From an uncultured Faecalibacterium sp. (lineage in GTDB: Bacteria; Bacillota; Clostridia; Oscillospirales; Ruminococcaceae), in the NCBI GenBank assembly GCA_937880095.1, contig CALFLK010000002.1, forward strand, positions 81,792-145,791: a stretch of 64,000 nt of DNA, in the 5' to 3' direction. This document shows positions 41,822 through 49,562 of the stretch, in pieces. Below the pieces are notes generated by a model that saw only the letters and a program-made list of their open reading frames with translations, was not told where the DNA came from and did no database searches. Made by a program: the position numbers and the translations under genes. Positions within the stretch are counted from its first letter, which is position 1. Each line of letters begins with the position of its first letter.

Positions 41822-42721
41822 ATGGAAGAAAGCTTTAATCTGGTCGCACAGAGCCGTGTGAACTACTTTACACCGGGCAGCCCGGTGCAGGTAGTTCGTG
41901 TCGAGCTGCTGCAAGGCAGTGAAAGCAAGGAAAATGCCGTTTGCCTCACCTTTAAGAATATCCGTGAAACGGTGCTTACGGCTTTGAAGGTCCACTTTAA
42001 GTGCAAAGGCACCAACGGCGAAATCCTGTACGAGGATGAGTTTACCTATGAGGATGTGAATGCAGAAAACGGCGTGCTGTTTGGCATGGACGATGCTGTA
42101 TTCGTAACGCAGGATGAAATTTCAAGCATTGATGTTTCTCTGCTGCGTGCCTGGTATGGTCGTAAGAGTGAGGACCTGACGGGATATGAGCGTGTGCGTT
42201 TGCCGGCACCGAAAAAACTGCCCAAGGATGTGGCAGCCAGCCTGCAGGCACAAAGCGGTCGTAAGGGCATGAAGTATATGCCGCAGGTTTTGGAAAACGG
42301 TTGGTACTGCGCTTGTGGTGCGTTCCATTCCAATGAGGAAAATACCGTGTATTGCAGCGAGTGCGGCAGCGACCGCATCCTGCTGCAAAATGCGATTTCC
42401 GGTATTCTGCGTCCGGAGCAGCCCGCAGCTGCTGCAAATGGGGAAGAACCCACACAGGTGGTTGGCGAGCATCACAGCCCTGCCGAGCAGAGCAATGAAG
42501 GCCGCACACGAGTTGTGGAGCAAGCACCCAAACAGCGCCCGGAACCTCGCCCCTATCAGGGCGCTGCACCGCTGGCAGAAGAGGAAGAATACGAAGATGA
42601 GTACGAAGATCCCCGCGACGTATTGGCAGAAAAGCTGATTCGATGGGTACCTGCGGTAACCGCAGTGCTCTGCGTGGTGATTGCCGTAAGCGGCTTTGTA
42701 TACTGCAAGCTGTTCTTATAA
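41822..42721 (+). CDS. Zinc-ribbon protein with C-terminal membrane anchor
   Basis: Not a named family to me. 299 residues: an N-terminal beta-rich domain (about 1-130), a zinc-ribbon-like site WYCACGAFHS...YCSECGSD (about 161-180), an acidic disordered stretch (EEEEYEDEYEDPRD) and one transmembrane helix at the very C-terminus (about 275-297). This is the layout of a tail-anchored cytosolic protein. It begins 36 bases after ftsH, with AAGGAGAG as ribosome binding site, so it is co-transcribed and could assist FtsH, but nothing proves that. Confidence 0.65.
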   Translation: MEESFNLVAQSRVNYFTPGSPVQVVRVELLQGSESKENAVCLTFKNIRETVLTALKVHFKCKGTNGEILYEDEFTYEDVNAENGVLFGMDDAVFVTQDEISSIDVSLLRAWYGRKSEDLTGYERVRLPAPKKLPKDVAASLQAQSGRKGMKYMPQVLENGWYCACGAFHSNEENTVYCSECGSDRILLQNAISGILRPEQPAAAANGEEPTQVVGEHHSPAEQSNEGRTRVVEQAPKQRPEPRPYQGAAPLAEEEEYEDEYEDPRDVLAEKLIRWVPAVTAVLCVVIAVSGFVYCKLFL

Positions 42722-42724
42722 TTG

Positions 42725-42761
42725 AAAAAGGGACAATCTGGAAAGATTGTCCCTTTTTTTC
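42725..42761 (+). terminator. Terminator of the tilS-hpt-ftsH operon
   Basis: AAAGGGACAATC pairs with GATTGTCCCTTT, then seven T residues in total. Confidence 0.95.
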
Positions 42762-42768
42762 ACAGAAA

Positions 42769-42796
42769 TGAAATATATGGACCGAGTAGCTCGTAT
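42769..42796 (+). promoter_or_regulatory. Possible ECF-sigma promoter of the ABC operon
   Basis: TGAAAT, 17 bases, CGTATA resembles the SigW-type TGAAAC-N16-CGTA. It stands where the promoter of the ABC/ECF operon is expected, while no sigma-A promoter is seen there. Confidence 0.45.
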
Positions 42797-42842
42797 ATCA
42801 TATATGAAACTTTATAGATCAGAAAAGAAAGGAGGCTGAGAT

Positions 42843-43637
42843 ATGGCTCCTATGATACAAACCAAAGGTTTGCGAAAGGTATATCGTGTTGGCAAAGAAC
42901 GCGTTGTAGCGCTGGACCATATTGATATTGAAATTCAAAAAGGCGAAATCTGCTGCATTGTTGGTCAGTCTGGCAGTGGTAAATCTACACTGCTGAACCA
43001 GCTGGCAGGCTTGGAAAAGCCGACAAAAGGCGAAGTATGGATTGCAGGACAAAATATTTCTGCGATGACGGAAAGCCAGTTGGCTAAATTCCGTCAGGAT
43101 AATTTGGGTTTCATTTTCCAAAGTTATAACCTTCTGCCCAACATGGACGCGGTGGAAAACGTTGCGTTGCCGCTGATGTTCAAGGGTGTGGCAAAGGAAA
43201 AACGAGAAAAAATCGCAAAAGCTGCGCTGTGCGCAATGGGTCTGAAAGGTCGTGAGCGTCACCGTCCCACGGAGATGTCTGGCGGTCAGCAGCAGCGTGT
43301 GGGTATTGCACGCGCATTTGTAACGCATCCTGGCGTTATTTTTGCGGACGAACCTACCGGTAACTTGGATACCAGCACGACCCGGCAGGTTTTGAAGAAA
43401 ATGCTCGCCTTGGCGGAAAAGCATCAGATCACGTTTATTATGGTCACCCATGAACCGGAGCTTGCCGGTGTGGCGGACCGCATTATCACCCTTTTGGATG
43501 GTAAGATTCAAAGCAACGTGACTCAGACGGCGGAAGAGAAAAATGCGGTGCGCGCCGAGTTGTTCGCCGATCTGGAAGAGCAGACGCACGATGAGAAAGA
43601 CGATAAAAAAGGAAAGGTACATACAGATGAAACTTAA
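42843..43637 (+). CDS. ABC transporter ATP-binding protein (MacB/LolD type)
   Basis: 264-residue nucleotide-binding subunit of the MacB/LolD/YtrE class. Walker A VGQSGSGKSTLLNQL, Q-loop LGFIFQSYNLLPN, signature MSGGQQQRVGIARAF, Walker B VIFADEPTGNLDT and the switch H in MVTHEPEL are intact. AAAGGAGG is 8 bases before the ATG. It works with the FtsX-type permease two genes downstream; between them lies a surface protein gene that it overlaps by 11 bases. Such transporters act mechanically on periplasmic partners rather than as classical importers. Confidence 0.94.
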   Translation: MAPMIQTKGLRKVYRVGKERVVALDHIDIEIQKGEICCIVGQSGSGKSTLLNQLAGLEKPTKGEVWIAGQNISAMTESQLAKFRQDNLGFIFQSYNLLPNMDAVENVALPLMFKGVAKEKREKIAKAALCAMGLKGRERHRPTEMSGGQQQRVGIARAFVTHPGVIFADEPTGNLDTSTTRQVLKKMLALAEKHQITFIMVTHEPELAGVADRIITLLDGKIQSNVTQTAEEKNAVRAELFADLEEQTHDEKDDKKGKVHTDET

Positions 43638-45162
43638 AAAGCGTATTGTTGTTTTGGCAGCAACTCTTGCCTTTGCAATGGTTCTGCCGCAGGCAGCTCT
43701 GGCTGCCGAAATCAAAACCGAGGCAGATGCAAAGCAGGGTACGACAGTAACGACAGAGCCGTTTACCAAGCCTGCCGAGACAGAAAAGCCTGGTGACGGA
43801 ACCCAGAAGCCGGATGGCGGCGAAGCAACGCCCACCCCGACTCCGGAACCGACCCCGGTACCCGATGAAATTCCTCAGGATGTATGGGGAGGTGAATGGG
43901 GTGTCCTGACGGCACACTCGATTTCCAGCGGTACTGGCGGCACCACACTGGATACTTCGAACCTGACTGTGGATTTCTTCTTTAACTTTGATGACAGTAA
44001 CAAGCAGGCTGTTCCGGATATGAAAACTTGGTCGGATTTGTCCATTCGCCTGAAGGATAATGGCGCATTCAGCGCACAGGATCTGAAGGTGGAAACCATC
44101 GGTAAGCATATCCTGCGCGTAAGCGGCCTGAAGTATACCAACACGAACAATACTCGTCTGGAAGCTACCATCAGCAGTTCGAAGGAAGGTTTCCCCGAAC
44201 TGACCATCGGTGAGAACATCCGTGAACTGTACCCGGTCGCACCGGAGGATGACGGTACTGGTACAGGCGAAGGCGAAGGTGCATCTAATGCACCTGGCCT
44301 GATTGTCAAGTCCAGCTCTATCGGCTCCGATGTGGTCAATGCAGGTGAGGAGTTCACTCTGAGCCTGACCGTGTATGCAACTTCTTCCGGTAAGAAGAAC
44401 GTGAATGACGTTGTTGTCAGCGTTGCTCCGGCAGAAGGTCTGGTTATCAGCAGCGGCAGCAGCACCTACTATGTTGGCACGATGAAGCCGGGTCAGTCCA
44501 AGACGGTTTCTTTCCCCATGCGTGCATTGCCTGATTTTACCGGCGGCGTCAGCACCGTTGCAGTTACTGTCAGCGGCAGCGAAAGCACTGGTACCCCCAC
44601 GACCGTTTCCGTACCTGTCCGCCAGCCTGACCGCTTCGAGGTCAGCCGTGTGGAAGTGCCTGACATTATGATGGTTGGCGAAGAGAACGTCGCTACCGTT
44701 TATTTTGTCAACAAGGGCAAGAACCCGGTCAATAACGTTACCGTTCAGCTGGCGGGCACCAATATGCAGCAGAGCACCCAGAGCCAGTATGTGGGCAATG
44801 TGGCTGCCGGCACCGAAGACAGCGCAGATTTGGATCTGAGCCCGGTGGAAGGCGGCAATATCGAAGGCACCATTACCATTACTTACGAAGCACCCTCTGG
44901 CGAAACTGTCACGCTGACAGAAGAGATTTCTGTTCCTGTTGAAAATATGTCCGACCCGATGGGCGGCATGGAAGACCCTGGCATGATGGACCCGGAGTTC
45001 CCTGTGGATGGAGAGCCTACGGGCAATGGTGGTCTGGCACCTTGGCAGATTGCTCTGATCGTTGTAGTTGCAGCAGGTGCTGTGGCAGCAGTTGTAGTAG
45101 TCCTGCGTAAGCGTGCTGCAAAGAAGAAGGCAGCCCAGGAGGAAAGCGATGAAGATTTCTGA
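43627..45162 (+). CDS. Exported membrane-anchored CARDB-like protein of the ABC operon
   Basis: 511 residues. A signal peptide (1-26, ending P-Q-A-A-L-A) is followed by a Thr/Pro-rich linker (TPTPTPEPTPVPDEIP) and extracellular beta-sandwich domains; the stretches LIVKSSSIGSDVVNAGEEFTL and VSRVEVPDIMMVGEENVATV look like two successive CARDB/COG1361-type repeats. A Gly/Met/Pro linker leads to a transmembrane helix (about 476-500) and a basic-acidic cytoplasmic tail. It occupies the place of the MacA adaptor but shares no similarity with it. It overlaps both neighbours, so all three are made together and probably form one complex. Confidence 0.75.
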   Translation: MKLKKRIVVLAATLAFAMVLPQAALAAEIKTEADAKQGTTVTTEPFTKPAETEKPGDGTQKPDGGEATPTPTPEPTPVPDEIPQDVWGGEWGVLTAHSISSGTGGTTLDTSNLTVDFFFNFDDSNKQAVPDMKTWSDLSIRLKDNGAFSAQDLKVETIGKHILRVSGLKYTNTNNTRLEATISSSKEGFPELTIGENIRELYPVAPEDDGTGTGEGEGASNAPGLIVKSSSIGSDVVNAGEEFTLSLTVYATSSGKKNVNDVVVSVAPAEGLVISSGSSTYYVGTMKPGQSKTVSFPMRALPDFTGGVSTVAVTVSGSESTGTPTTVSVPVRQPDRFEVSRVEVPDIMMVGEENVATVYFVNKGKNPVNNVTVQLAGTNMQQSTQSQYVGNVAAGTEDSADLDLSPVEGGNIEGTITITYEAPSGETVTLTEEISVPVENMSDPMGGMEDPGMMDPEFPVDGEPTGNGGLAPWQIALIVVVAAGAVAAVVVVLRKRAAKKKAAQEESDEDF

Positions 45163-46546
45163 TCTGATCCGATTGTCTACGGACAATCTGCGCCGTCGTA
45201 AGGGCAGAACCGCCCTTACTGTCATTGGTGTCGTGGTAGGCACTTGCGCCATTGTGGTCATGATCAGTCTGGGCATTGCAATGAATAAGCAGACCGACGA
45301 AATGCTGGAAAGCTACGGCGATCTGACACAAATTCAAATCTTTAACTACGGTAACGATCCCAATACACCTGCAATGGATGATGCAATGCTGCAGCAGATT
45401 CGCGGGCTGGACCATGTGCTGGCAGCAACCCCGTATTTTGACGCGTGGGAGATGCAAGCGCAGTTTGCCGCAGGCAAAAAAGACCGATATGGCGCAAATG
45501 GCTGGAACATGTATGGTATTCAGGCGGATGCGATGGAAGCAATGGGCTTCCGGCTGCAAAGTGGCAGTTGGATCGATCCCAATGCAAGCTATGGCAAAGA
45601 TACGATCCCGGTGCTGGTTGGCGCAAATTTTGTCTATGAGTTCCACGATAATAAGCGCAAACCGGACAGCCCCAAGTATCAGCGCTATTTTGGGCAAACA
45701 GACGCATCGGGTAATCCGGTTGAGCCTTTCTTTGACATTCAGGATGAAAAAATCAGCCTGTTCTATACGGATGAGGAAGGCAAGGAGCTGAAGCGCTACA
45801 ACCTGAAAGTTGTGGGCGTTCTGGAATCGGATTACACCAAGGGCTATTTTACCGAAAGCGGCATTGTCCTCAATCTGCCGGATGTGCAGAAGATGGTCGC
45901 TGACTATAAAAAAGCCAATAAGGTAGTGGGCGGTCAGACGACCAATGGCTACCAGGAAGTTTATGTGAAGGTGGACAACATCGACAATGTTGTCGCAGTG
46001 GAAGACGCTATCCGCGAACTGGGCTATCAGGAAGTACATTCCATGCAGCAGCAGCGCGAAGAAATGCAGGGCAGTGTTGCCAAGAGCCAGATGATTCTGG
46101 GCGGCTTGGCAGCCATCAGTCTGCTGGTCGCTGCACTGAATATCATGAACACCATGACTATGGCGATTTATGAGCGCACCAGAGAAATCGGCATTATGAA
46201 GGTGCTGGGCTGCGAGCTGTGGCAGATTCATGCCATGTTCCTACTGGAGAGTGGCTTCATCGGTTTCATCGGCGGTGTGGTCGGTGTAGCGGTCAGCTTG
46301 GGTATCAGTTTCGTGCTGAACCATTTGACCATGATTATGGGCTTCTTCGGTCAGCAGGTGGATATGTCCTGGCTGAACCAGATGATGGGCACCTGGGGCG
46401 AAGTCGGCGGTGAAATTTCCATTGTTCCTGTGTGGCTGATTTTGTCTGCACTGGCGTTTGCAACGCTGGTCGGCGTGCTTTCCGGTATTGCACCGGCTAG
46501 CCGCGCGGTAAAGATCAGTGCGCTGGAAGCAATCCGGCACGACTAA
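45149..46546 (+). CDS. FtsX/MacB-family ABC transporter permease
   Basis: 465-residue permease with the MacB plan: an N-terminal transmembrane helix (about 22-45, RKGRTALTVIGVVVGTCAIV), a large extracytoplasmic domain (about 50-320), then three helices (about 320-345, 370-400 and 425-450). The FtsX segment ERTREIGIMKVLGCE precedes the helix pair. AGGAGG is 6 bases before the ATG at 45149, inside the end of the preceding gene. It pairs with the ATPase at 42843. Confidence 0.9.
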   Translation: MKISDLIRLSTDNLRRRKGRTALTVIGVVVGTCAIVVMISLGIAMNKQTDEMLESYGDLTQIQIFNYGNDPNTPAMDDAMLQQIRGLDHVLAATPYFDAWEMQAQFAAGKKDRYGANGWNMYGIQADAMEAMGFRLQSGSWIDPNASYGKDTIPVLVGANFVYEFHDNKRKPDSPKYQRYFGQTDASGNPVEPFFDIQDEKISLFYTDEEGKELKRYNLKVVGVLESDYTKGYFTESGIVLNLPDVQKMVADYKKANKVVGGQTTNGYQEVYVKVDNIDNVVAVEDAIRELGYQEVHSMQQQREEMQGSVAKSQMILGGLAAISLLVAALNIMNTMTMAIYERTREIGIMKVLGCELWQIHAMFLLESGFIGFIGGVVGVAVSLGISFVLNHLTMIMGFFGQQVDMSWLNQMMGTWGEVGGEISIVPVWLILSALAFATLVGVLSGIAPASRAVKISALEAIRHD

Positions 46547-46575
46547 AGCAAAAAGGAAAGGAAAAGAATGCTTCG

Positions 46576-46604
46576 GTCATCGGCGGACAGCTGCCGCCGA
46601 TGAC
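46576..46604 (+). other. Strong hairpin without T tract between permease and sigma genes
   Basis: GTCATCGGCGG-N7-CCGCCGATGAC, a perfect eleven-base-pair stem. With no T run it is not a normal terminator; it may protect or separate segments of the operon mRNA. Confidence 0.7.
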
Positions 46605-46619
46605 AAGTGGTAGGATAAA

Positions 46620-47114
46620 GTGACAGATACCCTGACGTGTGAAGAAATGGCCTCGCTCGTGGAACAGTACGGTGATGAAATGCTGAGAGTAGCATTTTTG
46701 TATCTGGGACAGAAAGAGCAGGCAGAAGACGCAGTGCAGGATTCCTTTATCAAGATTTATCGCGCAGCGGACAAAAAATGCATTTGCAAAACCTTTGTAA
46801 TGCGTGTGCTGACCAACACCTGCAAAGACTATCTCAAGAGCGGGTGGACGCGCAATGTGAACCTGTTAGAGGACCTGCCGGAAGGGGCTTTCTGCGATGA
46901 CACTTACGAGGAAAGTGGTGCATTGCGGGAGGCTGTACTTAGTCTGCCCATAAAATACCGAGAAGTGATCCTTTTGCGGTATTATGAAGCATTGACCGTG
47001 GGCGAAATTGCCAAGGTATTGGGGATTCCCCAGCCCACAGTGAGCATTCGATTGAAACGTGCGTATACATATTTGGAGAAACGATTGGAGGGAGTATCTC
47101 GTGAACATTACTGA
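46620..47114 (+). CDS. ECF-type RNA polymerase sigma factor
   Basis: 164-residue sigma-70 family factor with region 2 (MLRVAFLYLGQKEQAEDAVQDSFIKIY) and region 4 (LPIKYREVILLRYYEALTVGEIAKVLGIPQPTVSIRLKRAY) and no region 3. Start is GTG at 46620 with TAGGAT upstream; no better start is close. It overlaps the next gene by 14 bases, whose product has the form of an anti-sigma factor. Its place behind the ABC/CARDB genes suggests that it drives this operon under envelope stress. Confidence 0.9.
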   Translation: MTDTLTCEEMASLVEQYGDEMLRVAFLYLGQKEQAEDAVQDSFIKIYRAADKKCICKTFVMRVLTNTCKDYLKSGWTRNVNLLEDLPEGAFCDDTYEESGALREAVLSLPIKYREVILLRYYEALTVGEIAKVLGIPQPTVSIRLKRAYTYLEKRLEGVSREHY

Positions 47115-48507
47115 AAAAGAAGTTCACGCAGCACTGGACCCGGTTGTATCCAATATCTCTCTTTCCCAGTGGGAAAAGCAGCGCATGGTACAGGTAGCCA
47201 TGGCTTCGGGGCGCAACAGAAAACGCCATCGAGTATTTCTCTTTCGGCGTGTGCTGGCAGTTGCGGCAGCCGTTGTATTTTGTTTGGCTACTTCGATGGC
47301 AGTGTTGGCATCACCTGCGCTGTCCAGTAAATTGAGCCAGCTTAGCCGCCAGACGCTGCGCTATCTGAGCCCCACAAACGTGCAGTCGGAAAGTAACGGT
47401 ATTTCGATGGAAGTACTGGCTTCGATGCACGATGATAACACGATCATCAGTTATCTTTCCTTTACCGATGTCACCGGTCAAAATCGTTTGGGTAAAACAT
47501 TGGAGCTGTGTGATATTTTGATTGATGGCGAACCTACCGTGATTACGGGTGAGCCTATGCCGCAGGAAGATGGTTCAGTCGTTGTGCGTGTACAAGGTAT
47601 CCGCAACCCTGTGCAGGCAGTGGGCGGTAAAGTTACCATTTCGATTCGTACGATTCTTTCCGGCGAAAACTGGCAGGAGTATACCAATACCGGAATTACG
47701 GTGAGCGACATTCAGCAGTGGAACCCGCATCCCACCATGTCCGGCACGATGCCGGTACAAAGCGCATTTTGCGATATTGGTAACGGTAAGTTAAATGACC
47801 TGATGAATCAGGATACAGTGCAATGCCTGAAACCATATGGTAGTTATGTGGATGACCGTTTGCCGTTTATGAACTTCCAGAATGCAGGAATTCTGGATGG
47901 TGCATTGCATATTTTGGCACAGCGTGATCCGGAGCAGTGGTATAATACCTGTTCGCTGGCTTTGTTTGATGAAAATGGCGAGCAAATTCCGGAAGATTCT
48001 GCCCAGCTGAGCATTGGCGAAGCACTGCCAAACCAAAACATCAGCAGCAACTGCAAAACCCGTGCGGTAGAGTATGTGATGTCTTTGCCCGAGGATGCGG
48101 ATTTGAATACGTTGTCGCTGTATTATTCGGATATCACCTATGACCATTGCATCGAAGGCGACTGGAATGTTACGTTTGCTGTTTCGGATGAAAGGCAGGA
48201 TATGGTATTTGCTGCCTGCAATCAGGATATGAACGGCTGGACATTACGTTCCGTGATCGTGTCGCCCTTTGGTGTAGAAGCTGTGGGCAGTGGCGCTTTG
48301 ATGGAAGATTCCTTGACGCCGGGGATCTGCTTGCATCTGCAGGATGGTACCAGAATTGAGGACTTCAGCTCTGCCATTACTTCGGTACAGCCGGGTATGG
48401 ATGGGAAAGAGGACCAGATTTCCTGTAAATATTACTTCGATGAACCGTTGGATATGCGGGAGTTGGATTCTATCACCGTGCAGGATGAACTGATTTGGAA
48501 ACGCTGA
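47101..48507 (+). CDS. Probable transmembrane anti-sigma factor (DUF4179-like)
   Basis: 468 residues: a cytoplasmic N-terminal segment (1-43), one transmembrane helix (about 46-67, RVLAVAAAVVFCLATSMAVL) and a large extracytoplasmic beta-rich domain. Position, overlap with the sigma gene and topology are those of an anti-sigma factor of the DUF4179 group. The start is GTG at 47101, 8 bases after GGAGG. The extracytoplasmic part would sense the signal; the cytoplasmic part is short, with no zinc-binding anti-sigma motif. Confidence 0.75.
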   Translation: MNITEKEVHAALDPVVSNISLSQWEKQRMVQVAMASGRNRKRHRVFLFRRVLAVAAAVVFCLATSMAVLASPALSSKLSQLSRQTLRYLSPTNVQSESNGISMEVLASMHDDNTIISYLSFTDVTGQNRLGKTLELCDILIDGEPTVITGEPMPQEDGSVVVRVQGIRNPVQAVGGKVTISIRTILSGENWQEYTNTGITVSDIQQWNPHPTMSGTMPVQSAFCDIGNGKLNDLMNQDTVQCLKPYGSYVDDRLPFMNFQNAGILDGALHILAQRDPEQWYNTCSLALFDENGEQIPEDSAQLSIGEALPNQNISSNCKTRAVEYVMSLPEDADLNTLSLYYSDITYDHCIEGDWNVTFAVSDERQDMVFAACNQDMNGWTLRSVIVSPFGVEAVGSGALMEDSLTPGICLHLQDGTRIEDFSSAITSVQPGMDGKEDQISCKYYFDEPLDMRELDSITVQDELIWKR

Positions 48508-48551
48508 CCACTTGGTTTCTACAAGTGCTGTGCAGTACAGTACAATCGTAA

Positions 48552-48599
48552 CAAAAATCCCCCAATGTGATGTTATCGTCACATTGGGGGATTTTTGTT
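48552..48599. terminator. Bidirectional terminator
   Basis: AAAAATCCCCCAATGTGA pairs perfectly with TCACATTGGGGGATTTTT. Confidence 0.97.
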
Positions 48600-48620
48600 A
48601 AATTAGAGCACTATGTAAAA

Positions 48621-49421
48621 TCAATCCAAACCGGGCAGCGCATCCAGAACCTGAATACCCATGCTGCGCAGTTCGCTGCGTACCGCAGTTTGTCGGGGAA
48701 CACAGCACAGCTCGGTGGGGTTATGGGCATCACAGCCAACAATCGCACGAATGGGATATTCGGCAGCGATCTTCCAGAAACCGGGATAGGTGTAACCGCA
48801 AAGACCGTTTTCTGCACGTTTTTCCTGAATGCGGCGGCTTTCGCCCAGCATATTGTATTCCAGCGGCATATTATATTTTACCGCAGCTTCGCAGATTTGA
48901 CGCAATGCCTTTTCGGCTTTTTCACCCATCTGGCTGGCACGATTCAAAAACAGGTCAGGGTGTGCCATATAGCTGTACAGACCGCTTTCCATTGCCTTGA
49001 TGGCGTGTTCCACATAGGCGTCAATCAGAGGTTCCGGATTTTCCTTACCAAAGTAAATGCCGCTTTCTTCGCTGTTGCAGAAGTGATTGCCGAAAATCAG
49101 ATAATCCAGACCAAACTCTTTTTTGGCGTCCCGCAGCCAATCCATATAAGAAGGGGCATATTCTGCTTCCAGACCCAGATAGATTTTAATGTCGCCGGCA
49201 TATTTCTGCTGTAATTCCCGTACCGTTGCCACATATTCCGGCAGCTGATCCACCGTCATGCGGCAGTAGCTTTCGTATTCCGGAAAGGGCCAAGGGGTGT
49301 GATCAGAAAAGCCCAAAACCTGATACCCCTGTGCGACAGCGGTTTGCATATAGGTTTCCTCGCTGCCGGTCGCGTGCATACAACGGGGTGTGTGGGTGTG
49401 ATAATTTGCTAAAATTGCCAT
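48621..49421 (-). CDS. PHP-family phosphatase, histidinol-phosphatase-like
   Basis: 266-residue PHP (polymerase and histidinol phosphatase) domain enzyme. The metal motifs Y-H-T-H-T (near residue 8), L-G-F-S-D-H-T-P (35-42), GLEAEY, FGNHFC, H-P-D and C-D-A-H-N are all present. It resembles HisJ/HisK histidinol phosphatase but lies away from any histidine genes, so another phosphoester substrate is possible. AGGAGG precedes the ATG by 6 bases. Monocistronic. Confidence 0.85.
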   Translation of the reverse strand: MAILANYHTHTPRCMHATGSEETYMQTAVAQGYQVLGFSDHTPWPFPEYESYCRMTVDQLPEYVATVRELQQKYAGDIKIYLGLEAEYAPSYMDWLRDAKKEFGLDYLIFGNHFCNSEESGIYFGKENPEPLIDAYVEHAIKAMESGLYSYMAHPDLFLNRASQMGEKAEKALRQICEAAVKYNMPLEYNMLGESRRIQEKRAENGLCGYTYPGFWKIAAEYPIRAIVGCDAHNPTELCCVPRQTAVRSELRSMGIQVLDALPGLD

Positions 49422-49501
49422 ATGGACCTCCTGTCATGGATGGGTGGGTGATGAATGCCAGTATAACACGAATCTTTTGAAAAGTAAAAGCGGAAGATTG
49501 C

Positions 49502-49530
49502 TTTTCAAAAGTGCGGGTTCGCGGTATACT
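49502..49530 (+). promoter_or_regulatory. Promoter of the transglutaminase-like gene
   Basis: TTTTCA, 17 bases, TATACT; weak -35. Confidence 0.55.
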
Positions 49531-49562
49531 GTACAAAATAGATTGATTCGGAGGAAAAGCGT

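Noticed and set aside
40388..41995. A 535-codon minus-strand frame opposite ftsH
   Set aside because: Mirror frame of a highly conserved gene.
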